A stretch of DNA of 16,008 bases from an archaeon (GCA_030592525.1 JAUVIW010000011.1:1-16008), one strand, 5' to 3'. Positions 1-6,564 are shown, numbered from the stretch's first letter. The notes: a model not told the origin generated them from the sequence alone. Numbers and translations are program-made.

Positions 1-66
1 ATGCACGTCACAGGCATCAGCATGCGGGTTGCGAAGGTCCTGCCCATGGCCGTGGTCAAAGGGTAA
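1..66 (+). CDS. 3' end of an unidentified upstream gene (partial)
   Basis: Frame 1 is open from the window edge to a TAA stop at 64-66 and would encode 21 C-terminal residues ending in PMAVVKG. The third codon positions are mostly G or C, as in the genes downstream, which favours this frame over the other two open frames. A TATA-like box begins only 4 nt after the stop, so a gene boundary here makes sense. The fragment is too short to assign to a family. The internal ATG codons should not be read as real starts. Confidence 0.4.
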   Translation: MHVTGISMRVAKVLPMAVVKG

Positions 67-69
67 TCC

Positions 70-77
70 TTTTTAAA
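70..77 (+). promoter_or_regulatory. TATA box for the tail-anchored protein gene
   Basis: TTTTTAAA sits inside the near-palindrome CCTTTTTAAAGG. Its centre is about 26 nt before the ATG at 100. That is the usual archaeal distance from TATA box to transcription start, so the transcript is probably leaderless. No clear GGTGA motif lies before the ATG, which agrees. The leaderless reading is inference from spacing. Confidence 0.55.
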
Positions 78-99
78 GGCGCTTGGCTTTTGTCTTGGT

Positions 100-651
100 A
101 TGGCTGTCGAGCCTGAGATGATAGAGGGCGTGAAAAAGCTCCTCGCAGAGGGCCACAAGCCCGAAAACGTCAAAGAGAACCTAGCGAAGCTAGGGTACAC
201 GCCAAAAGAGGCTGAGGGCATCATGAAGCAGGCGCAAGCCGAGGAATTCGAGTTTGAGGCTGCGCCGGGCACCAAAAAAGTGCCCCAAATAGGCGAAAAG
301 GCACCCCCAGCCAAGAAAGGGCCAATAGCAGCGCCTCCGGTGGAGCAGGAGCCACTGGGCCTAGGATCTGAGGAGGATATGCTCCTGCAGAGCGCTCCGA
401 GCCTGGAAGTGAGCCCTGAGATAGAGGACGAGGCTGAAAGCCTGGAAATGGGCCCCTCAGTCGCGAAGCCGATGCCCCCACCAAGGCCGGCATATGCTCA
501 AAAAGCGCCTTTGGCTCAAGAGGAAGTGGTCGAGGAAGCCCCAAAAAAGCGCACAGGCGCCACCTTATTCATAGTTCTTGTCGTAATAGTTGTGTTGGGT
601 GTTCTGGCAGTGACCATAGCGCTTCCTAAGCTAGGTATAAACTTGCTCTGA
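100..651 (+). CDS. acidic, proline-rich tail-anchored membrane protein, function unknown
   Basis: This 183-residue protein is not recognised as a named family. Residues 1-46 look like a small helical module with the pattern L-x2-G followed by a GY turn (LAEGHK, LGYTPKEAEG), somewhat like a UBA-type bundle. Residues 47-148 are low complexity, rich in Pro, Glu and Ala, and probably disordered. A KKR cluster at 149-151 is followed by one hydrophobic segment at about 153-175, leaving only eight residues after it. There is no N-terminal signal peptide, so a C-terminal anchor with the bulk in the cytoplasm is the simplest topology. Codon use resembles the ribosomal genes. It has its own TATA box and is separated from the ribosomal operon by a second promoter. 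A role in pili, secretion or ribosome tethering cannot be told from the sequence. Confidence 0.75.
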   Translation: MAVEPEMIEGVKKLLAEGHKPENVKENLAKLGYTPKEAEGIMKQAQAEEFEFEAAPGTKKVPQIGEKAPPAKKGPIAAPPVEQEPLGLGSEEDMLLQSAPSLEVSPEIEDEAESLEMGPSVAKPMPPPRPAYAQKAPLAQEEVVEEAPKKRTGATLFIVLVVIVVLGVLAVTIALPKLGINLL

Positions 652-655
652 GCAA
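643..655. repeat. 13-bp dyad at the stop codon, just upstream of the operon TATA box
   Basis: TTGCTC and GAGCAA form a perfect inverted repeat around one T. The dyad spans the TGA stop of the tail-anchored protein gene and ends 4 nt before the TATA box at 660. It could be an operator or a small 3' hairpin of the upstream transcript. Its length is within what could arise by chance. Confidence 0.3.
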
Positions 656-659
656 TACG

Positions 660-668
660 TTTATAAAG
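660..668 (+). promoter_or_regulatory. TATA box of the ribosomal protein operon
   Basis: TTTATAAAG lies 8 nt after the upstream stop codon and is the strongest TATA match in the intergenic stretch. At the usual spacing of about 25-27 nt from the box centre, transcription would start near 688-692. This gives a leader of roughly 90 nt before the uL3 ATG at 779. The transcript would begin almost exactly at the first leader hairpin. Confidence 0.65.
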
Positions 669-691
669 CTCTTTAGTCAGAATAAGCCCAG

Positions 692-760
692 CTGTATGGA
701 ACCCATACGGTGTACAGTTTCTGTACGTTGTTCCGTCAGTAGGAGAGCCCATGCGCTCTC
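692..760 (+). promoter_or_regulatory. structured leader with three tandem hairpins upstream of uL3
   Basis: Three perfect hairpins follow one another. Hairpin 1 pairs GTATGG (694-699) with CCATAC (703-708) and extends to 692-710 with one G-C and one wobble pair. Hairpin 2 pairs GTACAG (712-717) with CTGTAC (721-726) around TTT. Hairpin 3 pairs GAGAGC (743-748) with GCTCTC (755-760) around six bases. They lie between the predicted transcription start and the uL3 Shine-Dalgarno (AGGGTG, 766-771). Such a leader could bind a ribosomal protein for feedback control, protect the 5' end, or act in attenuation. The function is inference and no known riboswitch is recognised. Confidence 0.55.
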
Positions 761-778
761 AAAATAGGGTGTTTTGCG

Positions 779-1753
779 ATGACAAAGCTAACTGCGCCGA
801 GACACGGATCGCTCGGATACGGCCCAAGAAAAAGGGCTATAAAGCAATCTTTTAGTCCCCGCACTTGGGTTCAAAAGGAAGGCAAGCAAGTGCTAGGGTT
901 CGCCGGCTACAAGGCAGGCATGACCCAGGTCAGCGCCATAGACAAGCGAAAGAGCTCACCCTCGTTTGAGAGGAAGCTCATGCTCGCCGCGACCATTATT
1001 GAGTGCCCCCCAATACACGTTTTCGGCGTGAGGGGATACACCAAAACCGTTTACGGGCGCAAGGCCCTCGGAGACATCTGGGAACCAAAGCCCAACAAAA
1101 ACCTCGCACGCAAAACAAACACACCCAAAAAGCCACAGGAAAAGCTTCCTGAGCTATCAACTGCTTCTGAAATCAGATTACTCGTACACACACAGCCCAC
1201 TTTCAAGAAGACACCCGAAGTCTTTGAGATTGCTGTCAGCGGTGGAATGCCTGAAGCACTCGAGTTCGCGAAGAGCGTTCTCGGAAAGGACATAAAGGTC
1301 TCGGACGTTCTTGCGGACGGGGACTATGTCGATGTGGTCGCTGTCACAAAAGGCAAGGGGCTGCAGGGCCCGGTCAAGAGATGGGGCACGCGCATCCAAT
1401 ACAGGAAAGCGCACGGCAAGCGCAGGCACGTTGGGTCAATCAACCCATGGTCACCATCACGCATCATGTGGACATCGCTCATGCCAGGGCAGATGGGATA
1501 CCACAAGCGCACCGACATTAACAAGCGCATACTCAAGATAGGGGAGAACGGAGATGAAGTAACGCCCAAAGGCGGGATAGTGAACTACGGAAAGGTCAAA
1601 GGGGATTACATTGTCCTCAAGGGCAGTGTCCCAGGGCCAAAGAAGAGGGCTATCATGATACGGTTTGCAGCCAGGCCACCCCGCACAGGAACCGAAATGC
1701 CGGAAGTTACGGGCGTTTCAACAAGAAGCAACCAAGGGAGGGCTAAGAAATGA
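779..1753 (+). CDS. rpl3: large subunit ribosomal protein uL3
   Basis: uL3 binds 23S rRNA early in 50S assembly and reaches the peptidyl transferase centre with a long loop. The N-terminus has the archaeal PRHGSLGYGPRKRA signature at residues 7-20. FAGYKAGMTQV at 41-51 starts the barrel, a VTKGKGLQGPVKRWG stretch covers 189-203, and PGPKKRA lies at 285-291. At 324 residues it is near the usual archaeal length of about 330-350. The ATG at 779 follows AGGGTG by a suitable distance and is the first gene after the structured leader. The stop overlaps the uL4 start as ATGA, which implies translational coupling. Confidence 0.97.
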   Translation: MTKLTAPRHGSLGYGPRKRAIKQSFSPRTWVQKEGKQVLGFAGYKAGMTQVSAIDKRKSSPSFERKLMLAATIIECPPIHVFGVRGYTKTVYGRKALGDIWEPKPNKNLARKTNTPKKPQEKLPELSTASEIRLLVHTQPTFKKTPEVFEIAVSGGMPEALEFAKSVLGKDIKVSDVLADGDYVDVVAVTKGKGLQGPVKRWGTRIQYRKAHGKRRHVGSINPWSPSRIMWTSLMPGQMGYHKRTDINKRILKIGENGDEVTPKGGIVNYGKVKGDYIVLKGSVPGPKKRAIMIRFAARPPRTGTEMPEVTGVSTRSNQGRAKK

Positions 1754-2541
1754 AAACAAAAGTCATCGGCCTCGACGGAAAAGAGACAAAGAGCATTGAC
1801 CTGCCGGCAGTGTTTGACTCAGAGTACAGGCCGGACCTCATAAAAAGAGCGTTCACCGCAAAGCAGAGCAGGGGGCTCCAGCCGCACGGCGCTGACGTCA
1901 CAGCAGGGTTGCGCACAAGCGCGACATACGTCGGGCGCAGGGGCGCGTTCCGCTCAGGAATCAACAGGGGAATGGCACGATTGCCCAGGGTTAAGACAGG
2001 CGGCGGCGGGCTCGGCGCAGTCAAGCGCGTGCCGCACGCAGTAGGCGGCAGAAGGGCACACCCCCCGAAGGTTGAAAAAATACTCAAAAAAGCCATTAAC
2101 AAGAAGGAACAGAAGCTTGCGATGCAGAGCGCAATCGGCGCTACCACGCAGCTGGAACTTGTGAACGAGAGAGGGCACAAGATTGAGGGTGAAGTTCCGA
2201 TTGTTGTTGACGATAAGTTTGAGGCACTCAAGAAGACAAGCGAAGTTATTGTGGTGCTGCAAAAGCTTGGCCTCACACCAGACCTTGAGCGCGCGAAAGA
2301 AAAGAAAGTGCGCGCAGGGAAAAGCAAAAAGAGAGGCAAGAAATACAAGCGCAAGAAGAGCGCGCTCATCGTTGTAACCGACGATGCATCGCTCAAGGCA
2401 TGCAGGAACATCCCAGGCGTGGATGCCGTGAAAGCAAACAAGCTCAACATTGACTTGCTTGCACCGGGCGCCCATGCTGGAAGGCTGACTGTGTGGACCG
2501 AAGGCGCAATAAAGCAGGTAGGTGAGGCATATGGCAATTAA
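1750..2541 (+). CDS. rpl4: large subunit ribosomal protein uL4
   Basis: uL4 binds domain I of 23S rRNA, and its extended loop lines the exit tunnel constriction. The archaeal signature RPDLIKRAF at residues 27-35, followed by RGLQPHGADVTAGLRTSA at 41-58, is clear. The basic glycine-rich tunnel loop RVKTGGGGLGAVKR lies at about 80-93 and RRAHPPK at 101-107. The length of 263 residues is normal. The start overlaps the uL3 stop by 4 nt and follows GGGAGGG. Its last 11 nt overlap the start of uL23. In bacteria uL4 represses its own operon; whether it does so here is unknown. Confidence 0.96.
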   Translation: MKTKVIGLDGKETKSIDLPAVFDSEYRPDLIKRAFTAKQSRGLQPHGADVTAGLRTSATYVGRRGAFRSGINRGMARLPRVKTGGGGLGAVKRVPHAVGGRRAHPPKVEKILKKAINKKEQKLAMQSAIGATTQLELVNERGHKIEGEVPIVVDDKFEALKKTSEVIVVLQKLGLTPDLERAKEKKVRAGKSKKRGKKYKRKKSALIVVTDDASLKACRNIPGVDAVKANKLNIDLLAPGAHAGRLTVWTEGAIKQVGEAYGN

Positions 2542-2779
2542 GCACCCACTAGTTACGGAAAAGGCAGTGGACCTCATCGAAAAGGAGAACACGCTAATGT
2601 TCAGTGTCGATGAAACCGCCACCAAGGCGGACATCAAGAAAGAGGTCGAAGAGTTGTACAAGGTCAAGGTAATGGCCGTGCGCACGCTCAAGTCCAGAAA
2701 GCACGGCAAAAGAGCGTTTGTCAAGCTCGCCAAGGGCAACTCAGCATCAGACCTCGCAACCAAACTCAATATGATGTAA
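2531..2779 (+). CDS. rpl23: large subunit ribosomal protein uL23
   Basis: uL23 sits at the polypeptide exit of the 50S subunit and is a docking site for SRP and the translocon. The sequence begins MAIKHPLVTEKAVDLIEKEN, which matches the conserved start of the family. It continues with a VDETATKADIKKEVEELYKVKV segment (broken by no gap) forming the ferredoxin-like core. A GTG at 2522 would add three residues, but ATG 2531 is preferred because GGTGAG lies 4 nt before it, the spacing seen for several neighbours. The product has 82 residues, usual for archaea. It overlaps the uL4 end by 11 nt in another frame. Confidence 0.94.
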   Translation: MAIKHPLVTEKAVDLIEKENTLMFSVDETATKADIKKEVEELYKVKVMAVRTLKSRKHGKRAFVKLAKGNSASDLATKLNMM

Positions 2780-2790
2780 GAGGGATTACA

Positions 2791-3498
2791 ATGGGCCGAC
2801 CAATAGCAGCACAGAAACGGGGAAAGGGTTCAGGTAGGTACACCGCACCATCCCACAAGTTCAAGACCCAAGCGCACTACCGCGCGCAGGAAGGGAAAGG
2901 AGTCGTAAGCGAGTTCTCAAAGGACCCAAGCAAGACCGGAATCATCATGAAAGTGGAATGGGCAGATGGCTCCAAGACAATGATGCTCGCACCGGAAGGC
3001 ATGATGGCCGGCAAGGAGATTGAGCAGGCACCTGACGCAAAAGTGAGTGTCGGAAACGTGCTGCCCCTCAAAAGCATCCCCGAAGGGGTCCCAATATTCA
3101 ACATCGAGAACAAGCCAGGTGACGGAGGCAAAACAGTCAGGTCCTCAGGAACCGGCGCGTTCATCGTGAACAAGAACGAAAAGAAGATTATGGTTAAGCT
3201 GCCTTCAAAGCACATCAAGCCCTTCAACGCAAACTGCAGGGCAACCATTGGAATCAGCGCAGGCGGCGGAAGGCCGGAAAAGCCGATGATTAAGGCCGGA
3301 AACAAGTTCAAGAAAATGAAGGCCCGCGGGCACAAGTACCCAATCGTGCGTGGCGTAGCAATGAACCCTGTTGCACACCCTCACGGCGGTACTGGACACC
3401 ACGCAGGCAAGCCAACCACGGTCGCACGCAGCACCCCACCCGGAGCAAAGGTTGGGCACATTGCAGCAAGACGCACTGGAAGGAAAAAGAGGAAGTGA
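2791..3498 (+). CDS. rpl2: large subunit ribosomal protein uL2
   Basis: uL2 is among the most conserved 50S proteins; it supports subunit joining and lies close to the peptidyl transferase centre. The start MGRPIAAQKRGKGSGRYTAP is typical of archaea. The conserved His motif is present as NPVAHPHGGTGHHAG, with His196, His198, His203 and His204, followed by PPGAKVGHIAARRTGRKK at the C-terminus. At 235 residues it has the expected archaeal length. ATG 2791 follows GAGGGATT, and the uL23 stop is 11 nt upstream. Its TGA stop lies inside the Shine-Dalgarno of uS19. Confidence 0.97.
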   Translation: MGRPIAAQKRGKGSGRYTAPSHKFKTQAHYRAQEGKGVVSEFSKDPSKTGIIMKVEWADGSKTMMLAPEGMMAGKEIEQAPDAKVSVGNVLPLKSIPEGVPIFNIENKPGDGGKTVRSSGTGAFIVNKNEKKIMVKLPSKHIKPFNANCRATIGISAGGGRPEKPMIKAGNKFKKMKARGHKYPIVRGVAMNPVAHPHGGTGHHAGKPTTVARSTPPGAKVGHIAARRTGRKKRK

Positions 3499-3502
3499 TT
3501 GA

Positions 3503-3886
3503 ATGGCACGTGAGTACCTTTACAAGGGATATACGATGGACGAGCTTAAGGCGCTGTCACAGGACGAGCTTAAGGCACTGTTCCCGTCAAGGCTGCGAAG
3601 GAGCATGAAGCGCGGCTGGACCGAGGACCAGGAAAAGTTCATCAAGCAAATCCAAGACAACCCGGACAAGGTGGTGCGCACGCACTGCAGGGACATGATA
3701 ATACTCCCAGAACTCATCGGAAGGAAGATCGCTGTTCACAACGGCAAGGAATTTGTCTACATCACAGTCGAGCCCGAAATGATCGGGCATCTTTTGGGAG
3801 AGTACGCGCTAACCCGCAAGAATGTCAAGCACTCTGCGGCAGGAATCGGCGCTACACGCTCCACGAAATTCATCTCGGTGAAGTAA
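3503..3886 (+). CDS. rps19: small subunit ribosomal protein uS19
   Basis: uS19 binds 16S rRNA in the 30S head, beside the A-site finger and uL5. The protein starts with EYLYKGYTMDEL, followed by a second DELKALFPSRLRRSMKRG block with the archaeal RRS-x-KRG basic patch. The core motifs CRDMIILPELIGRKIAVHNGKE and LTRKNVKHSAAGIGATRS are both present. The length of 127 residues is slightly short for archaea. The start lies 4 nt after the uL2 stop, behind AAGTGAT, so coupled translation is likely. Two near-identical 15-nt stretches at 3538 and 3562 reflect the repeated DELKAL motif. Confidence 0.96.
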   Translation: MAREYLYKGYTMDELKALSQDELKALFPSRLRRSMKRGWTEDQEKFIKQIQDNPDKVVRTHCRDMIILPELIGRKIAVHNGKEFVYITVEPEMIGHLLGEYALTRKNVKHSAAGIGATRSTKFISVK

Positions 3887-3887
3887 A

Positions 3888-4322
3888 ATGGCGATGGGTT
3901 ACTCTATACAACTGGAGGGTGGCGTCAAGGCGCGGGGTACGCGTCTTAATGTCTCACCCAAGCATGCTATGGAGGTGTGCAACGCAATCCGCGGCATGAA
4001 GGTCGCACGAGCGGAGGCGTTCCTAACGAACGTCATCGATGGAAAGGAGTTTGTTGAGTTCAAGCGCTTCAACAAGCAAATCCCCCACCGCACCGGAGGC
4101 AAGCCGGGACGCTGGCCCAAGAAGGCAAGCGACAGAATCCTGAAGATAGTGAAGAACGCGGTCAACAACGCGGAGCAAAAGGGGATGGACGCTGAGAAGC
4201 TCAAGATTGTCCACGCCGCCGCACACAAGGGGCCGGTTTACCAGCGAAGGGCGTCCAAGGGGCGCATGAAAACATCGAACATCGAGACTGTTCACGTTGA
4301 AATAATTGTCAGGGAGGCATGA
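3888..4322 (+). CDS. rpl22: large subunit ribosomal protein uL22
   Basis: uL22 contacts all 23S rRNA domains, and its beta-hairpin loop forms part of the exit tunnel wall. The archaeal form is shown by GYSIQLEGGVKARGTRLNVSP-like opening residues, then KHAMEVCNAIRGM, and the tunnel-loop region PHRTGGKPGRWPKKAS at about 67-82. The C-terminal strand VYQRRASKGRMKTSN followed by ETVHVEIIV is conserved. It has 144 residues, close to the archaeal norm of about 150. ATG 3888 follows GGTGAA by 5 nt; ATG 3894 is a possible alternative two codons later. The stop overlaps the uS3 ATG. Confidence 0.95.
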   Translation: MAMGYSIQLEGGVKARGTRLNVSPKHAMEVCNAIRGMKVARAEAFLTNVIDGKEFVEFKRFNKQIPHRTGGKPGRWPKKASDRILKIVKNAVNNAEQKGMDAEKLKIVHAAAHKGPVYQRRASKGRMKTSNIETVHVEIIVREA

Positions 4323-5092
4323 GCTTGATTGAAAGGAAATTCATTAAAGAGGGGCTCAACAGGAGCAACCTAACCCATTTCCTGGAGTTAAATCTGAGGA
4401 GAGCTGGGTTTACAGGCGTCGACATACAGAAGACACCCGTAGCCACGCGCATCGCCATAAGAGTGGAGCGCCCGGGGCTCGTAATCGGAAGAAAGGGCTC
4501 TAACATCAAGAAGCTCACTGACTCCATCCAGAGCCGGTTTGCACTGGATAATGTTCAAATAAAGGTCGAGGAAGTCGCCGTGCCCGAGCTTAACGCAAAG
4601 GTCATGGCCCGAAGGATTGCGGGGTCGCTTGAAAGGGGAATCAACTTCAGGCGCGTCATACACTTCACGCTCGAGAAGATTATGAGAGCAGGCGCCAAAG
4701 GGGCTGAGATTGTCGTGTCAGGAAAGCTCGTGGGCAAGGGCGGCAAGGGCCGTTCCGAGCGCGTGAGTGCGGGGTATCTCAAGAAAGCCGGAGAGCCGGC
4801 GAAGCTCGTGCAGCTCGCGCAGACACAGGCAATCAAGAAAGCGGGAGTTATTGGCGTTACCGTGCGGATTGTTACGCCGGACGTCGTGTTCCCAGACAAG
4901 GTCGATGTCATGAAGGCAGCGACCGAAGCGGCAGAAGCAAAGGAAGCAGAGGCCAAGAGAAAGGCTGACGCAGAAGCGAAGAAAGCACAGAAACCTGAGG
5001 GAGGTGAGAAGAGTGGCAATACTGAAGCCAAACAAGATAAGGGAAATGAACCTAGAGGACAGGAACCAGCAACTCCAGCAGCTAAAAAGTGA
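4319..5092 (+). CDS. rps3: small subunit ribosomal protein uS3 with long charged tail
   Basis: uS3 lies at the mRNA entry of the 30S head and helps unwind mRNA. The start resembles archaeal uS3 (IERKFIKEGL), and a type II KH domain is marked by RPGLVIGRKGSNIKKL at about 44-59. The core ends near residue 198 (VVFPDKVDV). The last 55 or so residues are an Ala, Glu and Lys rich low-complexity tail that is probably disordered. The last 80 nt overlap uL29 out of frame. ATG 4319 lies only one base after GGGAGG, so the in-frame TTG at 4325 (giving MIERKFI) is a real alternative start. Family assignment is not in doubt. Confidence 0.95.
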   Translation: MSLIERKFIKEGLNRSNLTHFLELNLRRAGFTGVDIQKTPVATRIAIRVERPGLVIGRKGSNIKKLTDSIQSRFALDNVQIKVEEVAVPELNAKVMARRIAGSLERGINFRRVIHFTLEKIMRAGAKGAEIVVSGKLVGKGGKGRSERVSAGYLKKAGEPAKLVQLAQTQAIKKAGVIGVTVRIVTPDVVFPDKVDVMKAATEAAEAKEAEAKRKADAEAKKAQKPEGGEKSGNTEAKQDKGNEPRGQEPATPAAKK

Positions 5093-5294
5093 GCTGGCGC
5101 GCGAGCAGGCTGCGGTAAGCAGCGGCACTCGCCCCGACAACCCCGGAAGAATTCGGGAAATCAGGAAAACCATCGCTAGAATACTCACCATTAATCATGA
5201 GAAGCCCAAGGCTGCGCCCGCGAAAGCGGCGGCGAAGCCAAAGGTAGCGGCAAAGGCTGCGAAAAAAACTGACACGGAGGTGCAGCAGGAATAA
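5013..5294 (+). CDS. rpl29: large subunit ribosomal protein uL29
   Basis: uL29 is a small coiled two-helix protein beside uL23 at the tunnel exit, where SRP and chaperones dock. The conserved opening MAILKPNKIREM and the helix LQQLKSELAREQA fit the archaeal family, and IREIRKTIARILT forms the second helix. GTG 5013 is chosen because GGTGAG precedes it by 4 nt; the GTG at 5004 lies inside that ribosome-binding site. The product is 93 residues, longer than the usual 65-75 because of an Ala/Lys/Pro-rich tail from about residue 65. The first 80 nt are shared with the uS3 tail in another frame. The stop overlaps the aIF1 ATG by one base. Confidence 0.92.
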   Translation: MAILKPNKIREMNLEDRNQQLQQLKSELAREQAAVSSGTRPDNPGRIREIRKTIARILTINHEKPKAAPAKAAAKPKVAAKAAKKTDTEVQQE

Positions 5295-5596
5295 TGACAG
5301 ATATCTGTTCCATATGTGGACTCCCAAAAGACCTGTGCGTCTGCCAGGAAATCGCGAAAGAAGGGCAGAAAATCAGGATTCTTACGGAGATCAAGCGGTA
5401 TAGGAAAAAGATGACCGTTGTCGTGGGGATTGACCCCAAGGCCGTTGATGAATTGGGCAAGAAGCTCAAGAAGATGATGGCTTGCGGCGGCACGGTTAAA
5501 GGCAACCGCATTGAGCTTCAAGGAGACCACAAACCTGAAGTTAAAAAAGCTCTCATAAAGATGAACTACCCAGAGGATCAAATTGAAATCATCTAA
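5294..5596 (+). CDS. translation initiation factor aIF1 (SUI1/eIF1 family)
   Basis: aIF1 binds the 30S P-site region and supports accurate start-codon selection. The N-terminus carries a zinc-knuckle-like set, Cys5 and Cys8 then Cys15 and Cys17, as in many archaeal homologues. The SUI1 core has KKMTVVVGIDPKAVDELGKK and the conserved ACGGTVKGNRIELQGDHK block, ending with the typical YPEDQIEII. The length of 100 residues is normal. The ATG shares one base with the uL29 stop (TAATG). Presence inside the ribosomal cluster between uL29 and the RNase P protein is a known archaeal arrangement. Confidence 0.96.
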   Translation: MTDICSICGLPKDLCVCQEIAKEGQKIRILTEIKRYRKKMTVVVGIDPKAVDELGKKLKKMMACGGTVKGNRIELQGDHKPEVKKALIKMNYPEDQIEII

Positions 5597-5867
5597 AGCA
5601 AGGTTACTGGCAACAAGGGAACTAATCGGCCTTGAAGTCACTGTGACCAAAAGCACTGATCCCTCGCTGCGTGGTAAAAAAGGTACTGTGGTCGATGAGA
5701 CCATGAAGACCATTACCATACGCACGGCGGCGGGTGAGAAGCTCTTGAACAAGAGCGCGGTGACGATCAGGGTGGAGTTTCCGAGCGAGAGCATCGAGAT
5801 AGATGGAACTGAACTGCTGCAACGGCCCGAAGAGCGCCTCAAGAAATTATGGCGCAAGGCAAGGTGA
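5583..5867 (+). CDS. rnp1: RNase P protein component 1 (Rpp29/Pop4)
   Basis: Rpp29 is one of the archaeal RNase P proteins; with its partner Rpp21 it binds the specificity part of the RNA that removes 5' leaders from pre-tRNA. The Sm-like barrel is seen in ELIGLEVTVTKSTDPSLRG (residues 13-31), KGTVVDETMKTITIRT and AVTIRVEF. A C-terminal IDGTELLQRPEERLKKL segment is typical. The 94-residue length is normal. The start is TTG 5583, behind GAGGATCA, with 14 nt overlapping aIF1; conserved homology begins close to it. Its TGA stop is embedded in the uS17 ribosome-binding site. Confidence 0.93.
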   Translation: MKSSKARLLATRELIGLEVTVTKSTDPSLRGKKGTVVDETMKTITIRTAAGEKLLNKSAVTIRVEFPSESIEIDGTELLQRPEERLKKLWRKAR

Positions 5868-5872
5868 ATGAA

Positions 5873-6169
5873 ATGGCGGAATGCAAAGACAAGAAATGCC
5901 CCGTACACGGGGACACAAAGGTGAGGGGGATAACTCTCCAGGGCACCATAGTCAGCGACAAGATGACTAACAGTGTCGTGATTGAGCGAAAGCACCTCGT
6001 GAAGAACTCCAAGTATGAGAGGTTCGAGCGCAGGAAGAGCCACATCACCGCCCACAAGCCGCCGTGCATCGATGTCAAGGTCGGGGACAAGGTCGAGATA
6101 GGGGAGACAAGGAAGCTCAGCAAGACCAAGAGCTTCGTCGTGCTCCGCAAGGTAGGTGACAAGAAATGA
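5873..6169 (+). CDS. rps17: small subunit ribosomal protein uS17
   Basis: uS17 binds 16S rRNA helix 11 and is needed for early 30S assembly. The archaeal N-terminus with Cys4, Cys9 and His12 (CKDKKCPVHG) is present, then the OB-fold core VRGITLQGTIVSDKM and the RRKSHITAHKPP segment with C65, followed by VGDKVEIGETRKLSKTKSF. A longer reading from ATG 5849 would overlap Rpp29 by 19 nt, but ATG 5873 follows AAGGTGA at the favoured spacing and starts at the conserved region. The product has 98 residues. It overlaps the uL14 start as ATGA. Confidence 0.94.
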   Translation: MAECKDKKCPVHGDTKVRGITLQGTIVSDKMTNSVVIERKHLVKNSKYERFERRKSHITAHKPPCIDVKVGDKVEIGETRKLSKTKSFVVLRKVGDKK

Positions 6170-6564
6170 AGGGAGTAGCCGCAAAAATCACCAAGCCAAT
6201 TCAAGTAAGAAGCATAATCAGGTGCGATGACAACTCCGGCGCCAAGGAACTGGAAATCATTGGCGTTATCGGGTACAAGGGCAGGCGCAGGAAACTGTCA
6301 AAAGCCGGAATCGGGGACAAGATTGTCTGTTCCGTGAAGAAAGGCAAGCCCGAAATCAGGAAGAAGGTTGTCAAAGCAGTCGTAATCAGGCAGAAAAAGG
6401 AGTTCCGCAGGTGTGATGGCACTCGAGTCAAGTTCGAGGACAACGCCGCAGTGCTTGTGGACGACACCAACCTCCCGAAAGGGACGGAAATCAAGGGTGT
6501 TGTCGCAAAGGAAGTGGCCGAAAGGTACGCGAAAATTGCGACGATAGCAAAGAACGTGGTGTGA
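6166..6564 (+). CDS. rpl14: large subunit ribosomal protein uL14
   Basis: uL14 sits at the subunit interface, forms an intersubunit bridge and contributes to the aIF6 binding face. The core is clear: CDDNSGAKELEIIGVIGYKG at about 19-38, then GDKIVCSVKKGKPEIRKKVV, KAVVIRQKKEFRRCDGTRVKF and DNAAVLVD. The C-terminal GVVAKEVAERYAKIATIA closes the protein. It has 132 residues, the usual archaeal length. ATG 6166 overlaps the uS17 stop and follows GGTGAC. Its TGA stop is part of the uL24 ribosome-binding site. Confidence 0.96.
   Translation: MKGVAAKITKPIQVRSIIRCDDNSGAKELEIIGVIGYKGRRRKLSKAGIGDKIVCSVKKGKPEIRKKVVKAVVIRQKKEFRRCDGTRVKFEDNAAVLVDDTNLPKGTEIKGVVAKEVAERYAKIATIAKNVV

Noticed and set aside
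1743..2769. Two minus-strand open frames of 264 and 271 codons opposite uL4 and uL23
   Set aside because: Both mirror conserved ribosomal genes, have no ribosome-binding site at a sensible place and read as low-complexity Ser/Leu/Phe sequence.
3538..3576. 15-nt direct repeat with 24-nt offset in uS19 (GGACGAGCTTAAGGC)
   Set aside because: It encodes DELKAL twice. Two such Glu-Leu motifs are expected in this part of archaeal uS19, so codon choice explains the match without a recent duplication.
5195..6184. 329-codon open frame on the minus strand across uL29, aIF1, Rpp29 and uS17
   Set aside because: It lies opposite several firmly identified genes. The translation shows no family features, and GC-rich third positions on the coding strand commonly leave antisense frames open.
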